From assembly GCA_033557465.1 (NCBI GenBank), contig CM066032.1, forward strand, positions 53,666,955 through 53,730,954: a DNA stretch of 64,000 nt. The letters run 5' to 3'. A model generated the notes under the pieces. The model did not search any database and was not told where the DNA came from. It saw only the letters and a program-made list of their open reading frames with translations. Positions 51,985-63,850 of this stretch are shown one piece after another. The stretch's first letter is position 1, and each line of letters starts with the position of its first letter. Made by a program: the position numbers and the translations under genes. This stretch comes from Ichthyophis bannanicus. Lineage: Eukaryota > Chordata > Amphibia > Gymnophiona > Ichthyophiidae.

Positions 51985-52445
51985 TTCTACAATCCAAGGC
52001 AGTTTACATGGAACATAATAAAAGTAACAGTGCCTGGGCAGCTGCTTTACAAGGAACAAGAACATATCAGAACATACATAACTAGTATTGCAATCTCCTC
52101 TATGTAGGACTGCTGAAGAGGTCTCTTAGGTGGATGCAAGTTTATCAAAATGCCATGACACGGCTCCTGATGGGAGCACAGCACACAGAGATATGGCTTA
52201 GTCCCCTGCTGATCCAGATGCACTGGCTCCCTATTCGGGCACGTTGCAACTTTCAACTGTTGGTTATCGCATTTTGCATGAGGCAAAGCCGAGTAATCTT
52301 CAAGACCTTCTGCATTGCTACGGCTCTTCAAGGGAGCTGCGGTCATCACAGGGCCGTATGCTGTATGTCCCAGGGTTGGCGCTTGCCCGGTCAGTGCAGA
52401 GGTGGTCGCAGTGACCTTGATCAGAATGGGGTATAAACTGTTATA
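51985..52445 (+). repeat. L2-type LINE ORF2 C-terminal fragment
   Basis: RWMQVYQNAMTRLLMGAQHTE followed by LSPLLIQMHWLPIRARCNFQ is the conserved L2 block after the RT (QNAAARLL...HWLPVxxRIxFK). Degraded downstream. Begins directly after the Tc1 3' end. Confidence 0.75.
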
Positions 52446-52449
52446 AATT

Positions 52450-53212
52450 TTCAGGTACTACAGATGTTTTAATGATAGTTAACAGATTACTAACAGATCT
52501 GCAATTTCATATTTCAGTTCTTTCCAACACCCTCTGATGCATACCATCTGGTCCAGGTGATTTGCTACTCTTCGGTTAATCAGATAGTTTTAATACATCT
52601 TCACGTTTTATTGCTATTTCTTTCAAGTCTTCCAATACATCACCTTTTAATACGATTTTAGGCATGGGTAACTTCCCTACATCTTTTCTTCAGTAAAGAT
52701 CGAAGCAAAGAATTCATTCAGCCTCTCGCTATGGCCTTGTCCTCCCCCCCCCCCTTAGTGCCCCCTTTTATCCCACTATCATCTAATGGTCCAACTGACA
52801 GGTTTTTTGCTTGTACTTAAAGTTATGCATTTTTGCTTCCACAGTAAGCTTCTCTCAAAATTCTCTTTGCCTGTTATCAATGCTTTCCATCTAACTTGCC
52901 AGTGCTTACATTTCCTGTTTGACATTTTGCTCCTTTTTCCATTTCCTGAGACACACTTTTTTGGTTAGAATAGCCTCTGACCTTTAAGCCATGCTGGCAG
53001 GTTTTTGGCCTTCCTTCAACTTTTCTTAAAGCATGGAATACATCAGGTCTGGACTTCCAAGATAGTATTTTTAAACGTCCATGCTTGATGTAAATCTTTA
53101 ATCTTTGCAGCTGCTCCTTTTAGTTTTTTCTCAACTATGATATGAGGAAAATAGTCTCCCTTTTGAAAGTTAAAAGGTAGGACTGAAAACAATTCATCTG
53201 CCTCGCATAAAG
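52450..53212 (-). pseudogene. CR1-type LINE, region between endonuclease and RT
   Basis: On the minus strand: KIKDLHQAWTFKNTILEVQT (53043-53210), then degraded sequence, then GHSERLNEFFASIFTEEK at about 52700, matching the CR1 'ExLNxFFASVFT' block, and ANHLDQMVCIRGCWKELK near 52560, equivalent to GPDGIHPRVLREL. It continues the endonuclease part at 55707-57110 on the other side of an inserted L2. It overlaps the LINE at 48577-50276 by the GPD block, so it is a separate copy. Confidence 0.65.
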
Positions 53213-55706
53213 TGTACCACTTCACAATGCTGATCAACTGGACACCTTGCTCGAGACAGTCTGTTCCCATTCCTCACACCAACACCTCATTCTTCTCGGC
53301 GACTCTTCCTCCCCACCCACCTACTCACACCACTTTTCTCCCACATCTACCCCGTCCCTGGTCGGATCTCCATGTAATAATCTTTACATTACCTCGTCTT
53401 CATCTCAGCTACCTTCCTCGTGCTGAAACTCCAACAAGAAGATTCCTAGCAGTCAACAAACCCTCTCATCAAAAATGACCCTTCCGGCCCTTAAAGACAC
53501 ACCACAAGGTGCAGACCTTAACTCAGTGGTAGCTGCATGGAACACCATCTCCAATTCCTCCAAGGCTCCCCCACGAGCTCCTTCCAAAGCATGCAGACCC
53601 CACGCACGCTGGTATTCCACCCACTTCAGGGAACAGAAGCATGCATTTTGAAGAATCGAACGCAGATGGTGGAAGCCCAAGAACCCTCAATTACAGACCA
53701 GCTACCTGGACATGCTTACTGCCTACTGCAACAATACCCTCAATGCCAATCGTGAACATCACATCCTCCTCCTCCAAACCCTCAACAAGCAGAGGGAACT
53801 CTTCAGTCTGGTTAGAAACTTCACGAGAAACCCTACCAGCCTCATCAGAACCACATCCTTGACCCCCAAGAGACGGTTGACTTCCTCAAAGCCAAACACA
53901 ACCAGCATAGCACCACTATGCTTCTCATACCGACGCTATGTAGTGCAACCTCAACCATCCAACCCTGGAACACATTCAGAGACGTCCCCCCTGAAGAACT
54001 CCTGATCATGTTACACATCACCACCTATCCACTAGACCCCTATCCAGTATCCTGGGTTAAAATCAACAAAAACAGCAGCTCCTACCATTCATCTCGACCA
54101 TCCTTCAAACTTCCCTATCACAAGCCTACCTCCCACCCTCTCTGAAACAAGCCATCAGACGCCTCCTAAAGAAACCCAACCTAGACCCAAGTTCACCCAC
54201 CTCATACAGGCCTATAGCCAGTGTTCCAATCCTTGCTAAAAATCACCAAGAAAGCAGTTCATCTTCAACTCCAGGAGCACAATGAAAACCAACACAGGTT
54301 CCACTCCTTCCACAGTGCTGAAACGTTGCTCACTTCACTCATATCAACACATCACCAGAACAGAATAGGCCTTGACTGGTTTCATGCTGCTCTTCCTAGA
54401 CATCTCAGCAGTGTTTGACAGTGTCCCATCAGACGCTACTCAACCAGCTCAACAACATTGGGGTTCAAGGCAAGCCACTAGAATGGATTCACTCCTACCT
54501 CTCCCAAAGGGCTTAGCAGATAAGAATTGGAAACCATACCTCAACACCTTACTCACTATCTCAAGGAGTCCCCCAGAGATCTGCGCTCTCCTCTTTACTC
54601 ATCAGGCCCCTCTGCTACACAATTTGGAAGTTCAATGTTGGCTACCAACCATATGCGATGATAATTTACTCCATTCCACACCGCATCATCACAACCTTGC
54701 AGATGACTTCAGCAAGACACAGATCCTCCATGTGACCAAGGACCCCAACTTCATACCACCCCCATATTCAAAATTGAAGACACTGAACTCCAGGTCAAGT
54801 CACAAGTTAGATACCTGTGTCATTCTGGATCACCAACTGAACTTCCAACTGCATATAAAGAAGGCCACTAAGAATATCTACTTCAAACTCAGAACGCTCC
54901 ACAACCTCCGCCCTTTCTTCTCTCCCGAGAGCTTCTGCACAATTTACCAGGCTTCCATCAACCCCCTACTCAACTACTGCAACTCCATCCTTCAAGGACT
55001 ATCCAAAACTACTACCGCCCCACTACAGCTAGCCCAGAACACAGCAGCACACACCATTGCTGGAGCATCCAGACACACACACACACATCACCCCTATATT
55101 GAAATCCCTCCAATGGCTTCCCATAGCATCAAGAATAAAACACAAAATTCTCACTATTACCCATAAGGCACTCAACACCTTTTCCAAGCACCTCCAAACA
55201 CTCATCAGTTGCCAAAGTTCCAACAGACTACGCAGACAAACCACCCTCAACCTTCATCTACCACCTCAAGTACGTAAGAGCTCACAACATGCCCGAATGA
55301 GAGCCTTCAAACTATGTTCCCACCTTCTGGAACACACTACCTCCTACACTAAGGAGCATCCAATCACACCATGTCTTCAAAAGATACCTCAAGACATACC
55401 TCTTCAAAGAATACTAAGGCACAACCCCTCCAACTGACTCCCAGCAGGAACACCTGCCACTCTTAGATCCCCCCTTTCCCCACCCCCACTCAGCCGCTTG
55501 ACATCTAGCCCTACACTAAGTATATCAAATTCTTTATTACTACTCTGTTCAATGTATAAGTTCAACGTATAATAAATTCTTATGGTATAATGATCCTGTT
55601 ATAGTTCTATGTTTAATAAGTTTAATGTAACCTACATGTTCATTATTCAATGCAAACCATTTTGACAGGCAGAAAAATGGTATATTAAAACCGGTTAAAT
55701 AAATAC
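53213..55706 (+). pseudogene. L2-type LINE, decayed ORF2 with 3' end
   Basis: Plus-strand blocks: LFLVRNFTRNPTSLI and the RT start near 54000-54200; LLFLDISAVFDSVPSDAT (the L2 'LLDLSAAFDTVDH' motif) at 54390; DTCVILDHQLNFQLHIKKAT, YFKLRTLHNLRPFFSPESF, ASINPLLNYCNSILQGLSKT and LQLAQNTAAHTIAGASR (54820-55080); PILKSLQWLPIASRIKHKIL (55090). The tail ends GGTATATTAAAACCGGTTAAATAAATA at 55706. Many stops; the YxDD box is lost. Confidence 0.82.
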
Positions 55707-55935
55707 TTGTCGCCCTCCTTCCATTTATTAAATCAAATGCAATCATGCTATGATTACTATTTCCAAGTGGCCCCAACACCCTTCTCTTGCACCAGGATCC
55801 TGAGTTCCACCAAGGACTAGGTCCAAAAAAGCTTCCCCTCTTATCGGTTCATTTACCAGCTGCTCCAAGAAGCAGTCATTTCTTTCATCTAGAAACCTTA
55901 TCTCCTTAGCATGTCCTGATGTGACACTGACTCAG

Positions 55936-56705
55936 TTAACCTTCATCCTACCAAGTGGGGTCATATCGGACCCCACGCAGTAGTTTGCTTGTGCTATATA
56001 AACACCGTAAGTTATCAACAGCCAACATTTTGAAAATTTGCTCTCTCACCAGTGGTAAGTCCAAATCAAATATTCTTTTATGTTAAACGTTATGGTGCCC
56101 ACCGCAGCTATTTAGTCTCTGGGGTCTGAAAGGACCCCAAATTATTTGGACTTTAGTTTACAAGTACTATTTGTGATGAATGCATTAAAATATAAGTGAA
56201 TGCATGCATTCCTATGTCAGAATTTGTAAAATTATCACAAACATTGCCTACCATTAGTTTCTAAGAACATAAGATATGCCATACTGGGTCAGACCAAGGT
56301 CCATCAAGCCCAGTATTCTGTTTCCAACAGTGGCCAATCTAGGTCATACGTACCTAGCAGTTTCCCCAAGGGACACAGGTTCCACAATGCTTGTATTGCT
56401 TCAAGCATTGATATCCTGGGTCCCTTCTTAATAAAGTTCATAGTTTGTTAAGTTCATATGTAACATCAAAACCAGACACAATTTCATTACAAAGTCACAT
56501 TTCATTGATTTATAATTATTTCTGATTAAAAGCGCTACAAGAAAAATGTCTAACTTAAATTGTGTTGTCAACATCAAAGACTGTTTTCCACATTAAGAAA
56601 GTGTTCAGTGATGCTTTCATCAGCAATCACAGAACTACATGGGGTCCATTCGGACCCCAGTTGGTAAGATTTGTATGTAAAATATGTTGGCAGGATGAGG
56701 GTTAA
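55936..56705. mobile_element. piggyBac-type MITE with TTAA duplication
   Basis: TTAA at 55936-55939 and 56702-56705. The terminal inverted repeats are CCTTCATCCTACCAA on the left and, in reverse, CCCTCATCCTGCCAA on the right (13 of 15 match). Three palindromes of the form GGGGTCnnnnnnGGACCCC lie at about 55958, 56119 and 56641. No transposase frame. A CR1 3' end fragment has inserted at 56263-56440. Confidence 0.9.
56263..56440 (-). repeat. CR1-type LINE 3' UTR fragment inside the MITE
   Basis: TAAGAACATAAGATATGCCATAC, then GTCAGACCAAGGTCCATCAAG, closely matches the 3' end of the copy at 47910. Only the last 180 bp are present. Confidence 0.8.
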
Positions 56706-57110
56706 TACTGGGATAATTGGAACCACTTATTGATGTGTTTTAACTTTTGTTAGCTTCCCTGATTTCTTTTAGCATTTCATCATCCATCTGGCCAGGCGAT
56801 CGGTAGTACACACCCCACTGCCATTGCCTTCCCTTATTTACATCGAATTTCTATCCATACAGATTCTACAGTGTATTTTGTTTCCTGCAAAAAACTTTAA
56901 TCCTGGTGACTCAATGCTGTAAAACAGCACAATCCCTCCACCAATTTGATCTACCCTATCACTGCAATATAATTTGTACCCAGGTATCAGTAACCCATTT
57001 GTTGTCCTCTTCCACCAGCTCTCTGAGATGCCAATTATATATAACCTTTCATTTAGTGTTATATATTCTAACTCTCCCAACTTATTTTTTTGTTAGACTT
57101 CTAGCATTTG

Positions 57111-58071
57111 CATAAGGCTTTTCAGAGGTTGTATTTTATTCATATTCATCTGGTTATCAATTGATAGGGGTAATTTGGAATCTTTCAGCTCTGTCTGCTC
57201 TGTACTTAACAGCATCTGGGTTACTTTTATCTTTATTAGAACCTCTCTATTGGGATGCCATAACTTCCCTCTTTTAATAGTATCTTTCAAACGATACATC
57301 CTTCTGAACCATGTGCTCTTGGGTGATGGTCTGCTTTCCCCTATTATCTACTGTAGTTTAAAAGCCATCTGCCATTTTCTTCCCAGAGGCAGACAAGGCT
57401 AGACTAACTGCATCCCCCAGCTAAGAGAGGGGAAAGCAAGCCCTCCAGGGATGACGACTCTGAAGTAGCCATGCAGGAAGAAGAGTCCAGAAGCTGGAGG
57501 ATGAGGCACCTTACTCGCCCCAGGTCAAGCATTTCTGAAAGATGACAATTAAGTCAAGTATCCGAACAGCACACGTTTAGGCTGCGTTGACCTGGAAGGT
57601 GTGCATTAACAGTACTATTACAGCAACGGGTATTACATGCACTAGGGTAGGAACGCACGCATAGATCATGTGACTGCCAGGCCCAAAATGGGGGGGGGGG
57701 GGGAGCTGCTAACATGCAGAAAACATTGGAAAACCCTCGAAGTTAACAGATGGTCACAGTTATCCTTCACTTAAGGTGGAGAATTTACATTGCCCTCTAA
57801 AGCAAATTTGTTTTGCAGTTTACTACCTTGATTTTTTTTTTTTTTTTAAATGGGAGACAGTATATAAAGCTATTCTAATAAAACATACCATCAAGTTTAC
57901 AAAAGAGATTCTATGAAAGTATGCTTACAGATATTAAGTTTCATGGTACAAAAATTCAACCAATATTGTTACCATACGAAAAATGTTTCAAAAAGTAGTT
58001 TCAAAGAGCACTACATTTCAGCAATATATACAGTTCAGCACAATTCATAAAATACTGTATCACTAGCTTAC
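57111..58071. other. Probable intron sequence, no gene seen
   Basis: Positions 57120-57420 may be further CR1 5' sequence (AT-rich, no frame). Positions 57690-57704 are a G run and 57832-57847 a T run. Up to 58071 the sequence is AT-rich and unique. I find no second exon of the gene at 58072 here. Confidence 0.5.
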
Positions 58072-58189
58072 CACTTCTTGAACAAGGTCCTGTACGATAA
58101 GGCCTTGCTCATCTGTTCGAAGGTTTGTCACCCACAGCCATCCGTCTTCCAATTCATTATGGACAATGAACATATCACATTTCAGGAAG
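58072..58189 (-). CDS. RASA1: Host exon: C-terminal half of the SH3 domain of p120 RasGAP
   Basis: On the minus strand the acceptor CTTCACTTTTGTCAG precedes 58189 and the donor GTAAGC follows 58072. The 118-bp exon starts with the last base of a split codon, then 39 uninterrupted codons: FLKCDMFIVHNELEDGWLWV and TNLRTDEQGLIVQDLVQEV. From memory this matches the RASA1 SH3 domain almost residue for residue; few other SH3 domains have HNELEDGW followed by TNLRTDEQGLI. RASA1 is a cytosolic Ras GTPase-activating protein, and this SH3 lies between its two SH2 domains. One oddity is FLKC in place of the usual FLKG, a single-base change at a conserved SH3 glycine. Intact splice sites argue against a processed copy. 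Confidence 0.9.
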
Positions 58190-58961
58190 CTGACAAAAGT
58201 GAAGCGAATCAGTGTTACTATTACAATGCGCTAAAAATGTCAAAATTATGTGCTAAAAAAAATTCAGAATTATACAAAGTGTGTAAAAAATAAAGTATTC
58301 ACTTTTGCATCAATTAAATAAATAGCATAGAACTTACCTGAAAATAGATGTAGGTACTTTTATAACAGTTGTAAGCAATAAATTCCTAGAATCAATGCCT
58401 CAGGCCACTTACTGGTTGTGTGACTGCATCCGTAGGGAACTGGGTGTGATTTGTTTGTGAATTTGGGAGTGTGACTGATTGTAGCATGTTTCAGACATGC
58501 CCTAAGTAACTGTTAGGTGCAATATGCGCGTGCATAGAATGAATGGGTGGCTGATGAAAAGTCAAGGGCCCACTGACCAGAACTGGCCCTTCACCTAGGT
58601 AAACTAGGGCAGCAAAACTTGGGGGCTAGCATCATGGCATCCATGCAGCAGGCAAGCAGCACATTAAAGATGCCTCAGCACAGCGCATTGCGCATCTGGC
58701 CCCCTCCAATGGAAACATCCTATCAGAGGGGTCAGTGCTTGAGTGCAGGGCCAGCACGACTCACTGTGCAAATTGTGCACGCACAAAGCAGCAGTCACAG
58801 GAGGGCAGCACAGTCAACACAGAGTTGACCAGGCCCAGCTGTAGGACACATGGCGGCAGGCAATAGACAGCAAAGAGAACAAAAAAAAAAAAAAAAAAAG
58901 CACCTTTGGGGCTTTCGAATCCATGTGCATGCAACATGGTTGATGTGTCCCCCATCCCTCA
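58190..58961. other. Probable intron sequence, no gene seen
   Basis: AT-rich next to the exon, then 58600-58880 is a GC-richer unique stretch followed by an A19 run at 58880-58898, which could be the tail of an unrecognised retroposed repeat. Unit K begins at about 58962. Confidence 0.5.
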
Positions 58962-59325
58962 GTAAAGCGTAGTTACTCCCCTGTAATAGGTGTTCTCTGG
59001 GGACAGCAGGAAATCAGTTCTCACACATGGGTGACGATGGCACCAACAGAGCCCTTGCAGAAGCATCTCCCCAACTTTCAAAGAAAGCCTTTGGGAGATG
59101 CCACCATGCATGCATGGTTCCCTTCCCGCCCAAGAGTGCCATCTTGCTCAGTTAGATGACAGCTAAAAGACAGCAAAAAATAAAAAATGGTAAAGGAGCA
59201 ACTCCAAGGGGAGGAGGGAGGGTTGAGGACAGATTCCTGCTGTCCCCAGAGAACACCCATTACAGGTGGGTAACTACACTTTCTCCAGGAACAAGAAGGA
59301 AGTCAGGCCTCACATATGGAACTCC
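58962..59325 (-). repeat. 3' terminal repeat and ICR of unit K
   Basis: TAGTTACTCCCCTGTAATAGGTG (the CACCTG palindrome is mutated), then an inverted copy of the 5' end with CAAGAGTGCCATCTTGCTCAG. The ICR at about 59225-59325 joins ACAGATTCCTGCTGTCCCC to CTTTCTCCAGGAACAAGAAGG. Confidence 0.85.
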
Positions 59326-59499
59326 CGAGCTACAGGCTACCGAAAGGCCATAGCGAAAACACGGTCTCCTTCAAGTGGAGCTGCAAGCAGCAGCAACTGA
59401 GTCTGTGTCTACAGACTACAGTAGGACCCCGGTGTCTGATGAGAACCAACACTCCGGTAGCCTGAACACAGAAGGGTTGGAGGATAGGAGTTGCCTAAA

Positions 59500-60477
59500 C
59501 TCCAAAGAGATTACGGAGCGCAGTCTGGCCAAAAGCACTATCCCGTCAGGACTCCCTTTCCAGGCAGCAATGGGCTGCGAAGGTATGGACTGAAGACCAG
59601 GTGGCAGCCCAGCAGATATCCACCATTAGGCAGAGCGCAGGTTTGCCACAGAGGCTGCCATGGCCCTGACACGATGAGTCGTGACTCGGCCTTCCAGCAG
59701 AAGCCCTGCCTGCTCATAGACAAGGGTGATGTACACTGTATCTGGGTGGTGGACCGATTTGGTCACTGCCTCCCCCAGTCTGCTGGGGTCATAGGAAATG
59801 AAAAGCTGAGCAGCTCTGCGGTGGCCCTAAGTGCATTGGATATAGAAGGACAAAGCCCTCTTACAGTCCAGAATGTGAAGGACCATCTCACCCCTACTGG
59901 TGTGAGGTCTCAGAAAGAAAGTGGGAAGTACTACTTCCTGGTTGAATTGGAAGGATACTACTACCTTGGGAAGTAATTTAGGGTGTGTGCAGAGCACCAC
60001 CCTGTTCTTGAACCTGGTGAAGGGTGCCTCTGTCACTAGGGCCTGAAACTCGCTAACTCTGCGAGCGGGGGTGAGTGCAACCAGGAATGCCACCTTCCAC
60101 AAGGGGTACCGTAGGTGGCAAGTAGCCAGAGACTCAAAAGGCAGGCAAGTGAGCTGCCCCAATACTACATTAAGGTCTCACTCGGTAGCCGGAGGGCAAA
60201 CCAGGAGCTTTGACAAGAGCAGATACCTTAGAAAGCGGGTCACCAGCAGCTGGACCAAGAGGGGTTTGCCATCCACCAGGTGGTGGTGCGCTGCCAGGGC
60301 ACCGAGGTGTACCCTGGCGGAGTTAGATTTGAGCCCGGACTGTGAGAGATGGAGAAGGTACTGTAACACCAGCCCCACCAAACAGGAGAATGGGTCAGTA
60401 CTGTGCTTGGCACACCAAGCTGAGAACCTGTGCCACTTGAAAGCGTAAGCTTTTCTAGTAGAAGCCTTACGAGACAC
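59500..60477 (-). pseudogene. Tyrosine recombinase of unit K, broken
   Basis: N-terminal core RKAYAFKWHRFSAWCAKHST and LLHLSQSGLKSNSARVHLGA (60477-60178). Arginine box ALTPARRVSEFQAL and THPKLLPKVVVSFQFNQEVV (60162-59827). The block SFDPNKLG is replaced by a degraded reading, then the HxxR region near 59670 (SRHDSSRHRV) and a tyrosine-box remnant near 59560. Three or more frame changes. Confidence 0.8.
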
Positions 60478-62388
60478 CAGCAGGATCTCCTCTACCTCGC
60501 CTGCGAGGATGAAAGGGGCTAGTCACCATCTCAGCAGCCACGCCGTCAGTGACAGGGATTCCAAATTGGGGGTGCAGAAGAGAGCCCCCTTCCTGAGATA
60601 GGAGCCCCGGAGAGTTGACCAACAGGATGGGGGCCTCCACCAATAATAGGAGTAGCGAGAACCATGGTTGCTGGGGCCACCAAATGGCTATCAGGATGAG
60701 AGGCGCCTTGTTGTGGAGGGCCCTGAACAAGATTTTGGCAATCAGCGGTGTGGAAGTACATGATGCCCTCCGACCATGAGATGAGGAACACGTCCGCCGC
60801 CACCCTGGAGAGGTGGGCCTGCCGGGAGCAGAAGCGGGGCAATTGGAAGCTGTCCAGGCTGGCGAACAGGTCCATCACAGGTTCTCCCCCCCCCCCCCCC
60901 CCCGATCCAGAACAGCCAGGTGGCCACAATGGGGCCCAGCTGCCACTCGTGTGGCTGGAGAACCCTGCTCAATCTGTCGGCCAGTAGGTTGTTCTGGCCT
61001 GGTAGGTATACTGCCTGCAGGAGGCTACCCTGTTGGACTGCATAGGGGCACCACTTCCTAGCAGAGGGCATGATGCCCTGTTCCCTCCTCTCTGTTCACA
61101 CAGAACATCGCCACCTAGTTGTGCACCTGGACCAGCACTGGCTGGTGATGTAGGCGGTGGCAAAAAGCTCAAAGGGCCAAGTATATTGCCTGCAGTTCCA
61201 GAAGGTTGATCTGCTGGGTGCCCTCGTCCGGCAAACAGCTGCCCTGTGTGCTGAGCTTCTCGCAATGGGCTCCCCAGCCGAGCAGGGAGGTGTCTGTAGT
61301 GAGGACCCTCAAGGGGCTCGGGGCCTGAAAAGGTATTCCTGCCTCGAGATATATGGGGGTCTGCCACAAGGTCAGAGAGTTAGCCAATTGGTGGGTCACT
61401 GAGATTTTGTCCTGAAAACACCCTGTGGCCTGAGACCACTGGTCCCAGAGACACCACTGTGTGGCCCTCATTTGGAAGTAGGCATCTGGGGTGACGTGGA
61501 CTTGAGGCCATGTGTCCTAGGAAGTGCAAGAGAAGCTGAGCGGGCACAGAGGGATGATGCTGTATGTCCTGTGCCAGGGTCCTGAGGCGGTCGGCCCAGT
61601 CCCCGGGCAGGAAGGCCTTTGACTGGAGGGAGTCCAATCTTGCCCCGATGAAACTCCAGACATTGTTTTGGAAGGAGAAGAGACTTGGGGTAGTTTATCA
61701 CAAAGCCCAAGTAATGTAGGACCTGGATGGTGTGGACGGTCGTCTGTTGCATTTCTGAGGCCATGCCTCCTTTTATGAGCTAGTCGTCCAGGTAGGGGTA
61801 GACAAAGACCCCCTGGAGACAGAGGAAAGCGACCATGACTCTTGGGGCAGAGGCTAAGCCGAACGGCAGCACCCTGTACTGATAAGTGTCCACCCCCCAC
61901 CATGAACCGCAGGTATTGTCTGTGGTTGGGTGAATGAGGGACAAGAGTATAGGCATCCTTCAGATCCAAGGAGCATAGCCAATCTCCCTGCTGTAGGTAA
62001 GGCAGCAATGTTCCAAGGGAGAGCATCTTGAACTTCTCCCTCACCAGCAACTTGAGGTTGCGCAGGTCGAGGACGGGCCTTATGCTCCCTGTCCTTTTTG
62101 GCATGAGGAAGTACCTGGAGTAGAACCCTCTGCCTTTGAAATGGTGGGGCACCAGTTCCATCGCTTTGTCCTCGAGAAGACCCGTCAGCTCTTTCAGTAG
62201 AAGGAGAGACCTGAGGGACTCTCCCTGAAAATAAGGGGGAGAGTCAGATGGAGGAGGTAACCCTCCTTGACCACTCAAAGTGCCCGGGAATCAGTGGCTA
62301 TGGTCATCCACCTCTGGGCATAGGGGGTCAGATGTCCCCCTGTGGGCTGCAGACCTCCTTGGGGTAGAGAGGCTATACCCAAGGAGTC
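60467..62388 (-). pseudogene. Reverse transcriptase/RNase H of unit K, stop in the active-site motif
   Basis: RT: GGGFDSLGIASLPQGG (62400), FQGESLRSLLLLKELTGLLED, RPVLDLRNLKLLVREKFKML, SLDLKDAYTLVPHSP, then motif B with part of its tail deleted. Motif C reads YLDD-stop-LI, TGG having become TAG at 61780-61782. RNase H: LTTDTSLLGWGAHC and NLLELQAIYLAL (61471-61169), YLPGQNNLLADRLSRVLQPH (61010), PVMDLFASLDSFQLPRFCSR (60850). A C16 run at 60888-60903 adds a further break. Confidence 0.83.
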
Positions 62389-63850
62389 AAAACCTCCCCC
62401 CAGACTGGGCAGGGGCTGGTACCTAGGGTTTTGGAGCATTCTGCTTACCAGGGCCATGCCCATGTTCCTTGGCCTGCTGACCCTGTTTGGGAGCCAGGGA
62501 GGCCTGGAAAGGTGAATAGTTTCTGTAATCATCCCCTTTCCTCAGGTAGCTGGGCTTTTTACCTGAGCCCTTCCGTTGGCGAGGGGCAGCGATCTTTTTA
62601 GAGAGCCTGGTCTTGGTCATGAACTCAGTGTCTCCAGCTCAGTAGCCTTGTCAGTCATGGGTTTGCCAAAGATAGAGATAGGCACTGTGAGTGATGCCCT
62701 TGGAGGGGCCTTGTACTGGATTTCTAAACTCACCCGCTCAAGGGTACTCCTCCGATTCAGTCGGGAATGCCAGGGCCTTAGACATGTCCTTGACGAAGCC
62801 AAGGAACCCCATATCCTCTGGCAGGGACCATCGCCGTGGCTCCGATGTGGGAGAGTCTGAGGGGATGTCGTGGTGGCAATGGGTATCAGGTGATTCCTCA
62901 TCCTCCATCTCCCACTCGGAGTAGTCCATCCAGGACTCAAAGGATCCACAGGCCCCAGGGCTAACCCCAGCCCGTGGCCTTCCGAGGCTCCACAGCCGGC
63001 ACCAAGCACACTGGGCTGGGGATGATCTCGGTCTTGTCGAGCAGGAACCGGATCGAGACCTCAGCCAAAGGACAGACTTGAGGCCGAAGGACCTCAAGGA
63101 TCGGCTCAGCCTCCAAGGACATCTTTGATGTTGAGGGCCTGGTGGTCAGAGCAGATGAACCAGTCATACTAGACAACAGCGCCCGCTGCTGGCCCATGAA
63201 GGCAGACAAACTGAACTCCAGGGCCACCATTTTGGACTCCAGGCCAGAAGGCTCCTCAGCCATCGGTGTGGGCACCAAGGGGCTCAGGCCCAACGCCGGT
63301 TCCCCCAAAGAGGAATCCTTAACGAGGATGGTGTCTGGCGACCGAGGCCAGTCCGAGGTAGAGGCCAGTCCGAGGTAGAGTCCTTTCGGAGGACTTTTGC
63401 AGGCCGCTCCCTCTCCAATTCCTCGGAGGAGCATCAGACTGTGGGACCTGGCCCAGGGCGCACCCAGCCGATCAGATCCGTCCAAGGACACCGCCTTCGA
63501 GGCTGTCTTCTTCCTGGATTCCCTCGAGGGAGACCCCCTCTCTGAAGGACTACGACAGGGCTCGGGCTTCGAAAGGCCCACCTGAGACATTGAAGCTTCA
63601 GACAAGCCTTGGCCTTCAGAGATGCCGGGGACTCAAGGAAAAACATATTGTGCTGCTGCTGGTGGCGAATCTTGAGGGCCATGCTGGACATCTTCTTGCA
63701 GAAACCCCATGCTGCAGGGTCATAGTCAGGCCCGAGGCAGCAAAGACAGCAGTTGTGCGTCGGTCAAAGACAATTTTTGTGCACTGATCACACTTCCTGA
63801 ATGGGGGAAAAAGAACCCCTGCGAGGTCGAAGACCCACAGGGCTGCCAAT
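62387..63850 (-). pseudogene. Gag of unit K, frameshifted
   Basis: The zinc-motif region (KCDQCTKIVFDRRTTAVFAA and relatives) is at 63650-63830. The Ser/Pro/Arg-rich middle (SEASMSQVGLSKPEPC and LGLSPLVPTPMAEEPSG, FSLSAFMGQQRALLSSMTG) is at 63605-62961. An acidic block and GFLGFVKDMSKALAFPTESE follow at 62800. Much of the conserved C-terminal domain is deleted (about 62700), then a basic tail. A TAG lies 11 codons before the ancestral TGA at 62387-62389, which keeps the UUU-UGA-C context. Confidence 0.78.

Larger units (their letters stand above)
55707..57110 (-). pseudogene. CR1-type LINE endonuclease domain, interrupted by a piggyBac MITE
   Basis: Right part (57080-56706): LYIIGISESWWKRTTNGLLI, PGYKLYCSDRVDQIGGGIVL (the apurinic-endonuclease-type domain with the ESWW and GGGV blocks), then YRSPGQMDDEMLKEIREANK. 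Left part (55935-55707): FLDERNDCFLEQLVNEPIRG, AFLDLVLG and LGNSNHSMIAFDL (the SDHxMI end of the domain). The MITE at 55936-56705 sits between them. L2 was inserted after the domain. Confidence 0.83.

Noticed and set aside
52786..52968. 60-codon plus-strand frame
   Set aside because: Lies antisense to the CR1 linker region; composition only, no motif.
57406..58000. Next RASA1 exon (start of the second SH2 domain)
   Set aside because: I looked for the expected WFHG-type reading on the minus strand and saw none.
58619..58828. 69-codon plus-strand frame near the RASA1 exon as a further exon
   Set aside because: No similarity to RasGAP, wrong strand, and no splice sites of note.
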